Origin: Shimia sp040225985
GTDB taxonomy: Bacteria > Pseudomonadota > Alphaproteobacteria > Rhodobacterales > Rhodobacteraceae
NCBI RefSeq assembly: GCF_040225985.1
Contig: NZ_JBBPEU010000002.1
Location: forward strand, 372,001 to 436,000
Length of the DNA: 64,000 nucleotides
Direction of reading: 5' to 3'
Shown piece by piece: positions 54,253 to 63,593 of the stretch. The translations under genes and the position numbers were made by a program. The number at the start of each line of letters is the position of its first letter. Positions within the stretch are counted from its first letter, which is position 1. The notes under the pieces are model-generated. The model made no database searches. It was not told the origin of the DNA and saw only the letters and a list, made by a program, of their open reading frames with translations.

Positions 54253-55215
54253 TTACTTGGCAGCTTTCTCGTCGTCTTCGTCCTCGTCGAATTCTTTCAT
54301 CAGAGGATCGTCGAACTCTTCCTCGTCATCGTCATAATAGCCATCCGCGCGCAACTCGGCCTCACGTTTGGTTTCGACCCGGCGCACGAGGAAAATGGAC
54401 ACCTCGTACAGGCCATAAACCACGGTGAACAGGATCAGCTGGGTCACCACATCCGGCGGTGTCACCAGCGCGGCAAGCACCAGAATGCCCACCATCGCGT
54501 ATTTGCGCACGCTGCCCAGACCATCCGCGCTGACCAGACCGGCCTTGCCCATCAGGGTCAGCAGCACGGGCAGTTGAAAGCAAAGGCCAAAGGCGAGGAT
54601 GAATTTCAGTGTGATATCAAGGCTTTCATTGACCTTACCAAAAAACGTGACCTTGATGCCTTCCTGGGTTTCGGGCACCACGGCGGCATCGGCGGGCAAC
54701 TCCGGCGCGGCACCGGACAGAAGGTTGGCGAAGATCGAGCTGACATCGGCAAAGCCAAGGAAGAATGACATTGCAAGCGGGGTCACGACGAAATGCGCAA
54801 ACGTCGCCCCGAGGAAGAACATGAAGGGCGATGCGACGAGAAAGGGCAGGAAAGCACCCTTTTCGTTCTTGTACAGGCCAGGCGCCACGAAACGCCACAT
54901 CTGGAACGCGATCACCGGAAAAGCCATGGCAAAGCCAAACACCATCGAGATCCGGAACAGCGTGAACAGGTATTCCTGCGGCGAGGTATATTGCAGCGTC
55001 GGCGACGGATCCCCCAAGGCGCGCAGCGACGCCTCGATCGGGGCCAGCAGGAAGTTCAGGATGTGAACCGCGATGAAATCACCGCCGATCGGGATAAAAC
55101 AGATCGTGATCCCGGCAACCAGCGCTAGAACAGACCGGATCAGCCGGGTTCTGAGTTCGGCGAGATGCTCGATCAGCGGGGCGGAGCTGTCGTCTATGTC
55201 TTCGGTGCCGCTCAT
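54253..55215 (-). CDS. tatC: Sec-independent translocase TatC
   Basis: A 320-aa six-helix membrane protein, core of the twin-arginine receptor. Contains HLAELRTRLIRS, WRFVAPGLYKNEKG and FGLCFQLPVLLTLM. An extended acidic C-terminal tail (DDDEEEFDDPLMKEFDEDEDDE) makes it longer than E. coli TatC (258 aa). Its start overlaps tatB (ATGA). Confidence 0.95.
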   Translation of the reverse strand: MSGTEDIDDSSAPLIEHLAELRTRLIRSVLALVAGITICFIPIGGDFIAVHILNFLLAPIEASLRALGDPSPTLQYTSPQEYLFTLFRISMVFGFAMAFPVIAFQMWRFVAPGLYKNEKGAFLPFLVASPFMFFLGATFAHFVVTPLAMSFFLGFADVSSIFANLLSGAAPELPADAAVVPETQEGIKVTFFGKVNESLDITLKFILAFGLCFQLPVLLTLMGKAGLVSADGLGSVRKYAMVGILVLAALVTPPDVVTQLILFTVVYGLYEVSIFLVRRVETKREAELRADGYYDDDEEEFDDPLMKEFDEDEDDEKAAK

Positions 55216-55703
55216 GCTTTGTCCTTTTCGGGCGTCTCGGGCGTGGCTGCCTTGGCCGCCTCGGCGCGGGCGCGGGCCGCAGCGGCGGCCTCTTCAGCCG
55301 CCTTGGCCTCGGCCTCGAGCCGATCCTGCGCCTTCTTGGTCATCGCCTCTTTGACCTTCTTGCTGTCCTCGGCCCGTTTGGCCGCCAGCTTGCCGGTCTC
55401 GCTGTCGGGGTCGATGTCGACCATGCTCTTTGTGGTGGTCTTGAAAGTCTCGGTCGCCGCCTTCATCGGGTTGCTGACCGTGTTCAGACCATCGCTGGCA
55501 TTTTTGAGCGAATCCGTCACGTCCTTGATACCGGCCTGGTCTGCCGCCTGGTTCATGGCGCTGGAAAACTCGCGGGCCATGCCCTTGGCCTTGCCCACGA
55601 ACTGCCCCACCCGCCGGAACAGGACCGGCAAATCTTTTGGCCCCACAACGATCAGCGCGACGATGCCGATCACCAGGAGCTCGGCCATACCGAGATCAAA
55701 CAT
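55212..55703 (-). CDS. tatB: Sec-independent translocase TatB
   Basis: A 163-aa single-span protein: N-terminal helix FDLGMAELLVIGIVALIVVGPKDLP, amphipathic helix RRVGQFVGKAKGMAREFSSAM, and a long charged Ala/Lys/Glu tail. Acts with TatC to recognise twin-arginine signal peptides. Second gene of tatABC. Confidence 0.95.
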   Translation of the reverse strand: MFDLGMAELLVIGIVALIVVGPKDLPVLFRRVGQFVGKAKGMAREFSSAMNQAADQAGIKDVTDSLKNASDGLNTVSNPMKAATETFKTTTKSMVDIDPDSETGKLAAKRAEDSKKVKEAMTKKAQDRLEAEAKAAEEAAAAARARAEAAKAATPETPEKDKA

Positions 55704-55720
55704 GACGTGTCAGCCCCGGA

Positions 55721-55939
55721 TCAGACTTTGTCTTTTTCGTCTTCGGGGGTGACGTCCTTGGCCGTTTCGGCCGCGTCCTGCTCAAGCTGGTCTTCGCCTT
55801 CCTTGATGCCCTTCTTGAACGAGGTGATGCCCTTGCCCACTTCGCCCATCAGGCCCGAGATCTTGCCACGGCCAAACAGAACCAACACAACAACAGCGAT
55901 CAGCAGCAGGCCGGGAAGTCCGATATTTCCAATACCCAT
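55721..55939 (-). CDS. tatA: Sec-independent translocase TatA
   Basis: A 72-aa pore-forming subunit: N-terminal helix IGLPGLLLIAVVVLVLFGRGKI, then amphipathic helix GLMGEVGKGITSFKKGIKEG and an acidic tail. AAGGAGAC ribosome site. First gene of tatABC. The 204-nt gap to the WYL gene holds the tat promoter and TTGTCA repeats. Confidence 0.95.
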   Translation of the reverse strand: MGIGNIGLPGLLLIAVVVLVLFGRGKISGLMGEVGKGITSFKKGIKEGEDQLEQDAAETAKDVTPEDEKDKV

Positions 55940-56075
55940 GAGATGTCTCCTTAGAACGGGGCGGGCCGGTCGGGCCCGCGGAAAATGACCTGCCTTTGAT
56001 AAATCCTGAAACGGCGAACGAAAAGCGCCAAAACCGCCCGTTCAGGGGCTTTTTGCGCGGAAAACCGCGGGAGTT

Positions 56076-56110
56076 TTGTCAACAGGTTGTCAGTTGTCAG
56101 GTTTTTGTCA
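56076..56110. promoter_or_regulatory. Four TTGTCA boxes upstream of the WYL regulator
   Basis: TTGTCA at 56076, 56087, 56094 and 56105, steps of 11, 7 and 11 nt: two pairs in a symmetric layout, all in the same orientation. They end 33 nt before the regulator start and are a candidate operator for it. Confidence 0.55.
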
Positions 56111-56143
56111 GTAATACGTGAAAAGCGACAGGAGAATCACCTG

Positions 56144-56812
56144 ATGAAACGGTCTGACCGGCTGTATGCCCTGATCCAGATTCTGAAAGACGGCCGGCTG
56201 CACCGCGCCGAGGACATGGCGCGGGATCTGGGCGTGTCGATCCGCACGATTTACCGCGACATGGACACGCTGGCCGCCTCGGGCGTACCGGTCGAGGGCG
56301 AGCGCGGTGTCGGCTATTCGGCGCGGGCGGCGATCACCCTGCCCCCGCTGAACCTGACCGAGAACGAGTTGGAGGCGCTGCATCTGGGCCTTGCCGCCGT
56401 GGGCAACGCGGTGGACGGCGACATGCGCGCCGCTGCCGAAAGCCTTTCGGCCAAGATCGACGCCGTGCTGCCCGAAGACCGCCACGGCGCGCCAAAGTCC
56501 TTTGGCTTTGCAGTCTATCCGTTTGCCGATGCGGCGCAGGGGTTTCGCTATCTCGCGCCGATCAGGGCGGCAATCCGCAACCGCCAGAAACTGCGGCTGG
56601 GGATGCAGGACGGGTCAGCCTGCGATGTGCGCCCATTGAAGCTTGACTATTGGGGGCGGGTCTGGACCTGCCTGGTCTGGAATGAAACCACTGACCAGTT
56701 CGAAACCCTGCGCGCGGACCAGATCGAAACGCTGGCTATCCTGCCGGGTCTGTTCGTGGACGAGCCGGGCAAGCGGCTTGAAGATTACCAGCTGGCACTG
56801 ACCGGCGGCTAG
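56144..56812 (+). CDS. HTH-WYL transcriptional regulator (YafY type)
   Basis: A 222-aa regulator. N-terminal helix-turn-helix of HTH_11 type (RAEDMARDLGVSIRTIYRDMDTLAASGVPVEGERGVGY), then a WYL-type domain (RQKLRLGMQDGSACDVRPLKLDYWGRVWTCLVWNE). WYL domains bind nucleic acid or nucleotide-like ligands. AGGAGAATC precedes the ATG. Three nt from the convergent ABC gene. Upstream TTGTCA repeats may be its operator. Confidence 0.9.
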   Translation: MKRSDRLYALIQILKDGRLHRAEDMARDLGVSIRTIYRDMDTLAASGVPVEGERGVGYSARAAITLPPLNLTENELEALHLGLAAVGNAVDGDMRAAAESLSAKIDAVLPEDRHGAPKSFGFAVYPFADAAQGFRYLAPIRAAIRNRQKLRLGMQDGSACDVRPLKLDYWGRVWTCLVWNETTDQFETLRADQIETLAILPGLFVDEPGKRLEDYQLALTGG

Positions 56813-56815
56813 GGC

Positions 56816-57895
56816 TCAGGCCTTGAAGACAAAACAGCGGTCGCGCCGAATGGTCAGCCAGAAGGGCGTGCCTTCGGCGGGCAGGAAAACGTTGGGCACC
56901 GTGGTCTTGAGCGTGGTGTCATCGTGCTCCATGCGGAATTCGACAAGGCTCTCGTTGCCCATGAAACGGGCGCGGGTGACAAAGCCGCGCGCGGCCTCGC
57001 CCCGGCTGGGGGTCGGGCTGGGCCCCTGCCCGTTCCGGTCGAAATCCAGCTTGATGTGCTGGGGGCGCACGATGATCTCGACATCAGCGCCATCCTCGAA
57101 TCCCGGCGTCAGGAACGGCCCGAACGGTGTCTGGGCAAGCGCGCCTTCGCTTTTGGCGCGGATCACGTTGATATCACTGAAAAAAGCCACGGCTTCCTTG
57201 TCGTGGGGCGAATTGTAGACGTTATAGGGCGCACCCTGCTGCACGATCACCCCGTCCCGCATCAGCGCGATTTCATCGGCCATACGCATGGCTTCCTCGG
57301 GTTCATGCGTCACCAAAAGTACCGCCGTGTCCTCTTCCTTGAGCACGGCCAGCGTTTCGTCGCGGATGCCATCGCGCAGACGGTTGTCCAGCCCCGAGAA
57401 CGGCTCGTCCATGAGCATGATGCGCGGGCGCGGCGCCAATGCACGGGCCAGCGCGATCCTTTGCTGTTCGCCGCCCGACAGGACATGCGGGAAATCGTCA
57501 ATCGCCCACAGCAGCCCGACCTTGGTCAACAATTCCTCGACGCGGGCGCGTTTCTCGTCGCGGCTGCCTTTCAGGCCAAAGGCGACGTTATGCCCGACCG
57601 ACATATGCGGGAACAGGGCAAAGTCCTGAAACATCATCCCGATCTGGCGGCGTTCCGGCGGGATGCGGAACACGGTGTCACAGATCAGTTTGCCATCGAC
57701 ATAAATCTCGCCCGCATCCTGCATCTCCACCCCGGCGATCATGCGCAGGGTCGTGGACTTGCCACAACCTGACGGCCCCAAGAGGCACATCACGTTGCCC
57801 GGCTGGATGCTCAGCGACACCCCCTTGACCACATCGCGGTCGCCAAAGCGGCGGTACATGTTGCGGATCTCGAGTCTGGGGGGGGATTGGGTCAC
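56816..57895 (-). CDS. ABC transporter ATPase, FbpC/PotA-like
   Basis: A 359-aa ATPase. Walker A GPSGCGKST, signature LSGGEQQRIALARALA, Walker B IMLMDEPFSGLD and a C-terminal TOBE region (EIIVRPQHIKLDFD). Best resembles ferric-iron (FbpC) ATPases. GTG start at 57895 with GAGG upstream. No permease or binding protein is next to it, so it must serve components elsewhere or be an orphan. Confidence 0.88.
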   Translation of the reverse strand: MTQSPPRLEIRNMYRRFGDRDVVKGVSLSIQPGNVMCLLGPSGCGKSTTLRMIAGVEMQDAGEIYVDGKLICDTVFRIPPERRQIGMMFQDFALFPHMSVGHNVAFGLKGSRDEKRARVEELLTKVGLLWAIDDFPHVLSGGEQQRIALARALAPRPRIMLMDEPFSGLDNRLRDGIRDETLAVLKEEDTAVLLVTHEPEEAMRMADEIALMRDGVIVQQGAPYNVYNSPHDKEAVAFFSDINVIRAKSEGALAQTPFGPFLTPGFEDGADVEIIVRPQHIKLDFDRNGQGPSPTPSRGEAARGFVTRARFMGNESLVEFRMEHDDTTLKTTVPNVFLPAEGTPFWLTIRRDRCFVFKA

Positions 57896-57988
57896 GCGGG
57901 CCTCAAGCTGTTTATCCGACGAAAAGATTCAGATTTCCCGACCCTTATCAGCCGCAACCGCCCCTCGCAAGCCTGCCCGCGCGACGCA

Positions 57989-59125
57989 TCACGCCTCGGG
58001 CAAAAGGTCAAAGCCGATCTCGGTGCGTTTGACTCCGTTGACCTGCAACTCGACCACATGCGGCCCCGGATGCAGCGTGAAGGTGGTCGCGTTGCCCTTG
58101 AGGGGGTGCTTTTTGGCAAGGGTCAGATGCCCCTCTGCGGGCACTGTGGCCTGTTTGAGCTTGAACACCTTGCGCCCCGCTTTGCCGTCGGGCCGATGAA
58201 ACCGGATTACATAGTCGACAAGAACCGGAACGTCCTGTTTTGACTGGGTTTCCAGCCGGACAGACAAGCACAGACGGTCGCCGATACGCGGGCTTGGGTC
58301 GACCAGATCAAAATCCGCGACATGCAGCGGGGCCTCGGGCACATAGCCCAGCATTTCCATCGCCCCCCTGTCGCCCTGCTTGATCAAGGTGCGCAGGGCA
58401 TGGCGCGTCATCCAGGCCAGTTCGCCCGCCTCTTGCGCCTGCGCTGCGTGCCAGCGCGCAAGCCTGTCGCGTACCAGACCTGCGTCGATCTTGGCAATGT
58501 CGTTCAGATGGTTGGCGATCGATCTTGTCACGTATCGGGTCGGGTCGGCATGAACCCGATCAAGAAGCGGCAGCACGTCCTTCGGATCAAGGTCGATCTT
58601 CCGCGCCCAGGGCAGTTTCGGGCGCGTGCCTTCGCTGACCAGCCTGCGGACGTGATAATTCCCGTCCTCTGCCCAAAGGTGCAAACGCGCCAGCGTCTCA
58701 GCCGGCCAGCGGTTCAGGAAGGGGCGGATGTAGAACTCCATCGAAAACCGCTGCGTCGCCTCATAGAGCAGGTCCAGCGCCCGGTCGCGATGCGTTTCCA
58801 ACCCGTGCCGCACTGCCAGAATGCCCGGCACCGCATGGATGAACCGGCCGAAATCGTCGTCCTTGCGCGTGGGGTCCAGCGGTTCGGGCATGGCAGACTG
58901 CAACTGGTCCGCCATGGTCGGAAAGTCCGGCGCCAGCCGGCGTTCGACGCAATCCGCGATCCAGTCGAGGCGCTGCATCAGCTCGCGCCCGTCCAACCCT
59001 GCAACGACCTCGGCATGAAATCCGGGCCCGTCGAAAAAAGGCAAGGCGGCAGAATACTCTGCCGCCAGATCGCCCAGTGTGTCGGCGTTGAACAAGGCGT
59101 CTTTGAGAGAAAACCGCTCGGCCAT
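57989..59125 (-). CDS. AlkC-like DNA alkylation repair protein
   Basis: A 378-aa protein. N-terminal MAERFSLKDALFN and helical HEAT-like repeats up to about residue 265 (GNYHVRRLVSEGTRPKLPWA, YVTRSIANHLNDIAK, LAWMTRHALRTLIKQGD) match AlkC DNA glycosylases, which remove 3-methyl bases. The last 110 residues are beta-rich and Ig-like (LCLSVRLETQ... YVIRFHRPDGKAGRKVFKLK). 3 nt downstream of an SDR gene on the same strand. Confidence 0.87.
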   Translation of the reverse strand: MAERFSLKDALFNADTLGDLAAEYSAALPFFDGPGFHAEVVAGLDGRELMQRLDWIADCVERRLAPDFPTMADQLQSAMPEPLDPTRKDDDFGRFIHAVPGILAVRHGLETHRDRALDLLYEATQRFSMEFYIRPFLNRWPAETLARLHLWAEDGNYHVRRLVSEGTRPKLPWARKIDLDPKDVLPLLDRVHADPTRYVTRSIANHLNDIAKIDAGLVRDRLARWHAAQAQEAGELAWMTRHALRTLIKQGDRGAMEMLGYVPEAPLHVADFDLVDPSPRIGDRLCLSVRLETQSKQDVPVLVDYVIRFHRPDGKAGRKVFKLKQATVPAEGHLTLAKKHPLKGNATTFTLHPGPHVVELQVNGVKRTEIGFDLLPEA

Positions 59126-59128
59126 GGA

Positions 59129-59908
59129 TCACATGGTCGAATTGGTCGCCCCGCCATCCAGCAGGATGTTCTGCCCGACGATGAACCCCGCATGTTGCGA
59201 ACACAGGAAGGCGCAGGTCGCGCCAAACTCTTCGCGGGTGCCGTATCGGCCCGCCGGAATGGTCGCACAGCGGTTTGCCTTGGCTTCGTCAAGGGAAATG
59301 CCCTGCGCATCAGCCACGCCCGTATCCAGCGACACGGCGCGGTCGGTGGCGTGAATACCCGGTTGCAGGTTGTTGATCGTGACGCCGCTGCCCGCCACCT
59401 GCCGCGAAGTGCCCGCGACATAGCCCGTCAGGCCCGCACGTGCCGAATTCGACAGGCCCAGAACCGGAATCGGTGCCTTGACCGATTGCGAGGTGATATT
59501 GACCACCCGGCCCCAGCCCTTTTCCATCATGCCAGGCAAAAGCGCCTTCATGAGCGCAATCGGCGTCAGCATATTGGCGTCCAGTGCCTTGATGAAATCC
59601 TCGCGGTCCCAGTCGGACCACAGGCCCGGCGGCGGACCTCCGGCATTCGTCACCAGAATATCCACCCCTTCGGCAGCCTTCAGAACCTCGGCCTGCCCTT
59701 CGGGCGTCGTAACATCGGCGGCAACCGTGACCACATCCACGCCAAAGCGCGCGCGGATGTCGGCGGCGGCTGTCTCCAGCGCCTCGGCCCCACGTGCGTT
59801 CATGACCAGATCGACACCGGCCCCGGCCAAGGCTTCGGCGCATCCCAGCCCCAACCCCTTGGACGATGCACACACCAATGCGCGTTTACCTTTGATTCCC
59901 AAATCCAT
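59129..59908 (-). CDS. Atypical SDR with SNSxR in place of YxxxK
   Basis: A 259-aa SDR-fold protein. The cofactor loop reads CASSKGLGLGCAEAL, NAGG is present, and the Ser region ITSQS is kept. The catalytic YxxxK is replaced by LSNSARAGL, so Tyr and Lys are missing. Known as a widespread divergent SDR group. GGGGAGAG precedes the ATG. Probably co-transcribed with alkC. Reaction unknown. Confidence 0.87.
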   Translation of the reverse strand: MDLGIKGKRALVCASSKGLGLGCAEALAGAGVDLVMNARGAEALETAAADIRARFGVDVVTVAADVTTPEGQAEVLKAAEGVDILVTNAGGPPPGLWSDWDREDFIKALDANMLTPIALMKALLPGMMEKGWGRVVNITSQSVKAPIPVLGLSNSARAGLTGYVAGTSRQVAGSGVTINNLQPGIHATDRAVSLDTGVADAQGISLDEAKANRCATIPAGRYGTREEFGATCAFLCSQHAGFIVGQNILLDGGATNSTM

Positions 59909-60052
59909 GAGACTCTCCCCTTTGCTTGCAATCGCCCCAGTTAATGCACATTTTCACAGGAGTGCCAGCAAATTGCCGATCGCCAGACCTGAAACGGCCA
60001 TATTTTCCGGGCATGACTTGCGTGACAACCATTAAAAAGCAATCCTAGTTCC

Positions 60053-61075
60053 ATGCCGCACAGCGACCCGAAAACCGTCTTTCCTGCCCAGAGCCTTCCG
60101 GTGTATCGCGCGGAAAAGCTTCGCGTGACCGATGGGGCCAATCTGGGGGACGGTTTGTCTTATGCGGATGAACTGGTGCCTGACGACATTTATGAACTGG
60201 GGTTTGGCAACAGCGTCGAAAGCCTGTCTTTCCTTGTGAACGACGGCAACCGGTTCCAGATCGCCCCCGACAGCGCCCTTGGCTGCCCCGGCGCGGCGCT
60301 GCATCCCGATTGCATTGTCACGGTGATGCCCCCCACCGGCGCAACCATCGAAATCCTCGTGCTGGTCGAGGTCGACCCCGAGGGCCACATTACGCAGATC
60401 TATGCGGCCCCACTGTCACCACTGGAATTCAAGGTGCCCTATACGCTGGTCGGGATCGACCGCGAAAGCGCGCGCCTGCGCACCGCACAGATGGCCTGTG
60501 TCAGCTTTACCCGCGGCACGCACATCACCATGGCCACCGGCGAACAGCGCCGTGTCGAAGACCTGTCAATCGGGGATCGTGTCCTGACCCGCGATGATGG
60601 CCCGCAGGAAATTCGCTGGATTGGGCACCTGACCGTGCGCGCGCAGGGCGAATTTGCCCCGATCGTCATCACCAAGGGCACGCTGAACAATGCTGCCGAC
60701 CTCAAGGTCAGCCCGGATCACCGCCTGTTCATCTACCAGCGCCGCGACCGTATTGGCGCAGGCCGGTCCGAACTTCTGGTTCGCGCACGGCACCTTGTCA
60801 ACGGCGAGACCGTCACCGTTCAGGAAGGCGGTTTTGTCGACTATTTCCAACTGTTGTTCGACACCCACCAGATTATCTTTGCCGAAGGCATCTCGGCTGA
60901 AACCATGCAGGCCGACCAACGCACCAGCCCGATCCTGCCCAAGGACGTGACCCAGCGCCTGAAACGCGCGACCTCCAACCGGGGCATCGGCCCGCAGATT
61001 GCATATGAGGTGCATGAAACCCTGCTGGATCGTCCCGACGCCGTCGACCTGTTGCGCCGCGCATCAAGCAAATAA
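60053..61075 (+). CDS. Stand-alone Hint (hedgehog/intein) domain protein
   Basis: A 340-aa protein. About residues 1-145 are a non-repetitive beta-rich region without known match. From about 147 comes a Hint_2-type domain: ACVSFTRGTHITMATGEQRRVEDLSIGDRVLTRDDG and VSPDHRLFIYQRRDRI. The block A nucleophile position (VCF in the family) holds Ser (VSF), with a Cys two residues earlier. No intein C-terminal HN motif. Such proteins in Rhodobacterales are often secreted or surface proteins; no signal peptide is visible here. Divergent from the SDR gene. Confidence 0.85.
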   Translation: MPHSDPKTVFPAQSLPVYRAEKLRVTDGANLGDGLSYADELVPDDIYELGFGNSVESLSFLVNDGNRFQIAPDSALGCPGAALHPDCIVTVMPPTGATIEILVLVEVDPEGHITQIYAAPLSPLEFKVPYTLVGIDRESARLRTAQMACVSFTRGTHITMATGEQRRVEDLSIGDRVLTRDDGPQEIRWIGHLTVRAQGEFAPIVITKGTLNNAADLKVSPDHRLFIYQRRDRIGAGRSELLVRARHLVNGETVTVQEGGFVDYFQLLFDTHQIIFAEGISAETMQADQRTSPILPKDVTQRLKRATSNRGIGPQIAYEVHETLLDRPDAVDLLRRASSK

Positions 61076-61177
61076 ACTGCCCCATCCCGCAATAGTCCGC
61101 CCGGCGGATCACGCCGTGCCGCGTTTGGCATAACAGCACAGTTGCGCCGCCCCCGTTCCCCTTCTATATGCCTGCCC

Positions 61178-62785
61178 ATGCTGGATGTATCTTCTAACCG
61201 CCCCGATCTGCCGCCTGAAATCGGCCGCCGCCGCACCTTTGCGATCATTTCGCACCCGGATGCGGGCAAGACGACCCTGACCGAGAAATTCCTTCTCTAT
61301 GGGGGCGCCATCCAGATGGCCGGACAGGTGCGCGCCAAGGGCGAGGCCCGCCGCACACGGTCGGACTTCATGAAGATGGAACAGGATCGCGGCATCTCGG
61401 TTTCGGCCTCGGCCATGTCCTTCGATTTCGGCAAATACCGCTTCAACCTGGTCGACACGCCCGGCCACTCGGACTTTTCCGAGGATACCTATCGCACCTT
61501 GACCGCCGTGGACGCCGCCGTGATGGTGATCGACGGGGCCAAGGGGGTCGAAAGCCAGACCCAGAAACTGTTCGAGGTCTGCCGCCTGCGTGACCTGCCG
61601 ATCCTGACCTTCTGTAACAAGATGGACCGCGAGAGCCGCGACACGTTCGATATCATCGACGAGATTCAGGAAAACCTTGCCATTGACGTGACACCTGCCA
61701 GTTGGCCGATTGGCATGGGGCGGGAATTTCTGGGCTGTTATGACCTGCTGAACGACCGGCTTGAACTGATGGACCGCGCCGACCGCAACGTCGTTGCCGA
61801 AACCGTGCAGATTCAGGGGCTGGATGACCCAAAACTGGCCGACCACATCCCGGCTCACCTGCTTGAACAACTGCAGGAAGAGGTCGAAATGGCACGCGAG
61901 CTTCTGCCCACGCTGGACCCGCAGGCCGTGCTCGAAGGGCATATGACACCGATTTGGTTCGGCTCGGCGATCAACTCTTTCGGCGTCAAGGAACTGATGG
62001 ACGGCATTGCCAATTATGGCCCCGAACCGCAGGTACAATCCGCACAACCCCGCCAGATTGCCCCAGACGAGAAAAAGGTTTCTGGTTTCGTGTTCAAGGT
62101 GCAGGCCAACATGGACCCCAAGCACCGCGACCGCGTCGCCTTTGTGCGGCTGGCCTCGGGGCACTTCAAGCGCGGCATGAAACTGACACACGTGCGCACC
62201 AAGAAACCCATGGCGATCTCGAACCCCGTGCTGTTTCTTGCCTCGGACCGTGAACTGGCCGAAGAGGCGTGGGCAGGCGACATCATCGGCATTCCCAACC
62301 ACGGACAGCTGCGCATCGGGGACACCCTGACCGAAGGCGAGGCCCTGCGCGTGAGCGGCATCCCTTCTTTTGCGCCGGAATTGCTGCAAGGCATCCGGGC
62401 TGGTGATCCTTTGAAGGCCAAGCACCTTGAAAAGGCGCTGATGCAGTTTGCCGAGGAAGGCGCTGCGAAGGTTTTCAAACCGATGATCGGATCGGGCTTT
62501 ATCGTCGGCGTCGTCGGCGCGCTGCAATTCGAGGTTCTGGCCAGCCGGATCGAAATGGAATACGGCCTGCCCGTACGCTTTGAACAGTCGCAATTCACCT
62601 CGGCCCGCTGGGTCAATGGTGAACGTGCGGCCGTCGAGAAATTCGCCGACGCGAACAAGCAGCACATCAGCTATGACCATGACGGCGATGTGGTGTACCT
62701 GACCCGTCTGCAATGGGACATTGACCGGGTCGAACGCGACTATCCTGACATCACGCTGACCGCGACCAAGGAAATGATGGTCTAG
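61178..62785 (+). CDS. prfC: Peptide chain release factor 3
   Basis: A 535-aa translational GTPase. G1 SHPDAGKTT, G2 region DRGISVSASAMSF, G3 DTPGHSDF, G4 NKMD and the C-terminal domains (SGFVFKVQANMDPKHRDRVAFVR) are all present. RF3 removes RF1/RF2 after termination. ATG 61178 (MLDVSSNRPDLPPEIGRRRTF) fits. No strong ribosome site. Confidence 0.97.
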   Translation: MLDVSSNRPDLPPEIGRRRTFAIISHPDAGKTTLTEKFLLYGGAIQMAGQVRAKGEARRTRSDFMKMEQDRGISVSASAMSFDFGKYRFNLVDTPGHSDFSEDTYRTLTAVDAAVMVIDGAKGVESQTQKLFEVCRLRDLPILTFCNKMDRESRDTFDIIDEIQENLAIDVTPASWPIGMGREFLGCYDLLNDRLELMDRADRNVVAETVQIQGLDDPKLADHIPAHLLEQLQEEVEMARELLPTLDPQAVLEGHMTPIWFGSAINSFGVKELMDGIANYGPEPQVQSAQPRQIAPDEKKVSGFVFKVQANMDPKHRDRVAFVRLASGHFKRGMKLTHVRTKKPMAISNPVLFLASDRELAEEAWAGDIIGIPNHGQLRIGDTLTEGEALRVSGIPSFAPELLQGIRAGDPLKAKHLEKALMQFAEEGAAKVFKPMIGSGFIVGVVGALQFEVLASRIEMEYGLPVRFEQSQFTSARWVNGERAAVEKFADANKQHISYDHDGDVVYLTRLQWDIDRVERDYPDITLTATKEMMV

Positions 62786-62831
62786 GCCATCGCGCGATTG
62801 CGCGGGGCATGCCCCCGTGCAATCATGCGGC

Positions 62832-63593
62832 ATGACTGATAAGATCCAGACCTTTCCCGGCGGGCGTGACGCCCTCATGCAACGCTATAATGTCCGGCGG
62901 GAACCCTTTGTTTTCGATCACGATTCCCTGCCTCCCGCCGATATCGATCTCGCGCCGCTGACCCAGCGTTTTGTAACCGAGGATGCCACCCGCAAACAAC
63001 CGGGCGAGCCGCGCCGTGCCTCATCGTTTTCCCGCAAACGTCGCGCCATGGCGGAAGAGTTCATCGGCAAATCGGAACTGGCCTTTCTGAACGGGCTGCT
63101 GATTTCCAACCTGCGCAAGACAAGCGCCCCTGACGCCGCCGCCCCCCTGTTCCTCCGGCTTTGGGAGGAACAGCCCGACCACCTGATTTCACAGCTTGAC
63201 CTGCGCTGGCAGGTATCGTCGATCATGACATTTGCCGACCACGGTGGCACCGATGTGCAACGCCAGGTCGGACAGGCCATGCGCATGTTGTTCGGATTGA
63301 TGAAACTTTACGAATTCGAACGCCAGTACAGCGGTTTTGACCCGACTGTGCCCTTCGGTTTTGCCAAGCGCAGCAAGGCCGCCCTGCCGATGGAGATGGA
63401 CAGCTATTCCCTGCTGCATGGCGGGCTCGATGTGAACATCCTCGCGCCGGTCTGGAATCTGGCAATGACCGATCCGGGCATTGCGCCGCTGGCAAACCAC
63501 CTTTTCGAGATGCTGAACCATGACCCCGCCACCCTGTTCCGGCGCCTCAACCGCATGAAAGAGGTCTATGCCCGCCTCAAGGGGAAAGCCTGA
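62832..63593 (+). CDS. Conserved Rhodobacterales protein, unknown
   Basis: A 253-aa protein, largely helical, without signal peptide. Basic central part (EPRRASSFSRKRRAMAEEFIGKSELAFLNGLL) and a conserved-looking end (LFRRLNRMKEVYARLKGKA). It overlaps the glycosyltransferase start by 1 nt (TGATG), implying a common role, possibly in capsule or exopolysaccharide. No family recognised. Confidence 0.7.
   Translation: MTDKIQTFPGGRDALMQRYNVRREPFVFDHDSLPPADIDLAPLTQRFVTEDATRKQPGEPRRASSFSRKRRAMAEEFIGKSELAFLNGLLISNLRKTSAPDAAAPLFLRLWEEQPDHLISQLDLRWQVSSIMTFADHGGTDVQRQVGQAMRMLFGLMKLYEFERQYSGFDPTVPFGFAKRSKAALPMEMDSYSLLHGGLDVNILAPVWNLAMTDPGIAPLANHLFEMLNHDPATLFRRLNRMKEVYARLKGKA

Noticed and set aside
61109..62878. 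589-codon minus-strand open frame opposite prfC
   Set aside because: Antisense shadow of release factor 3.
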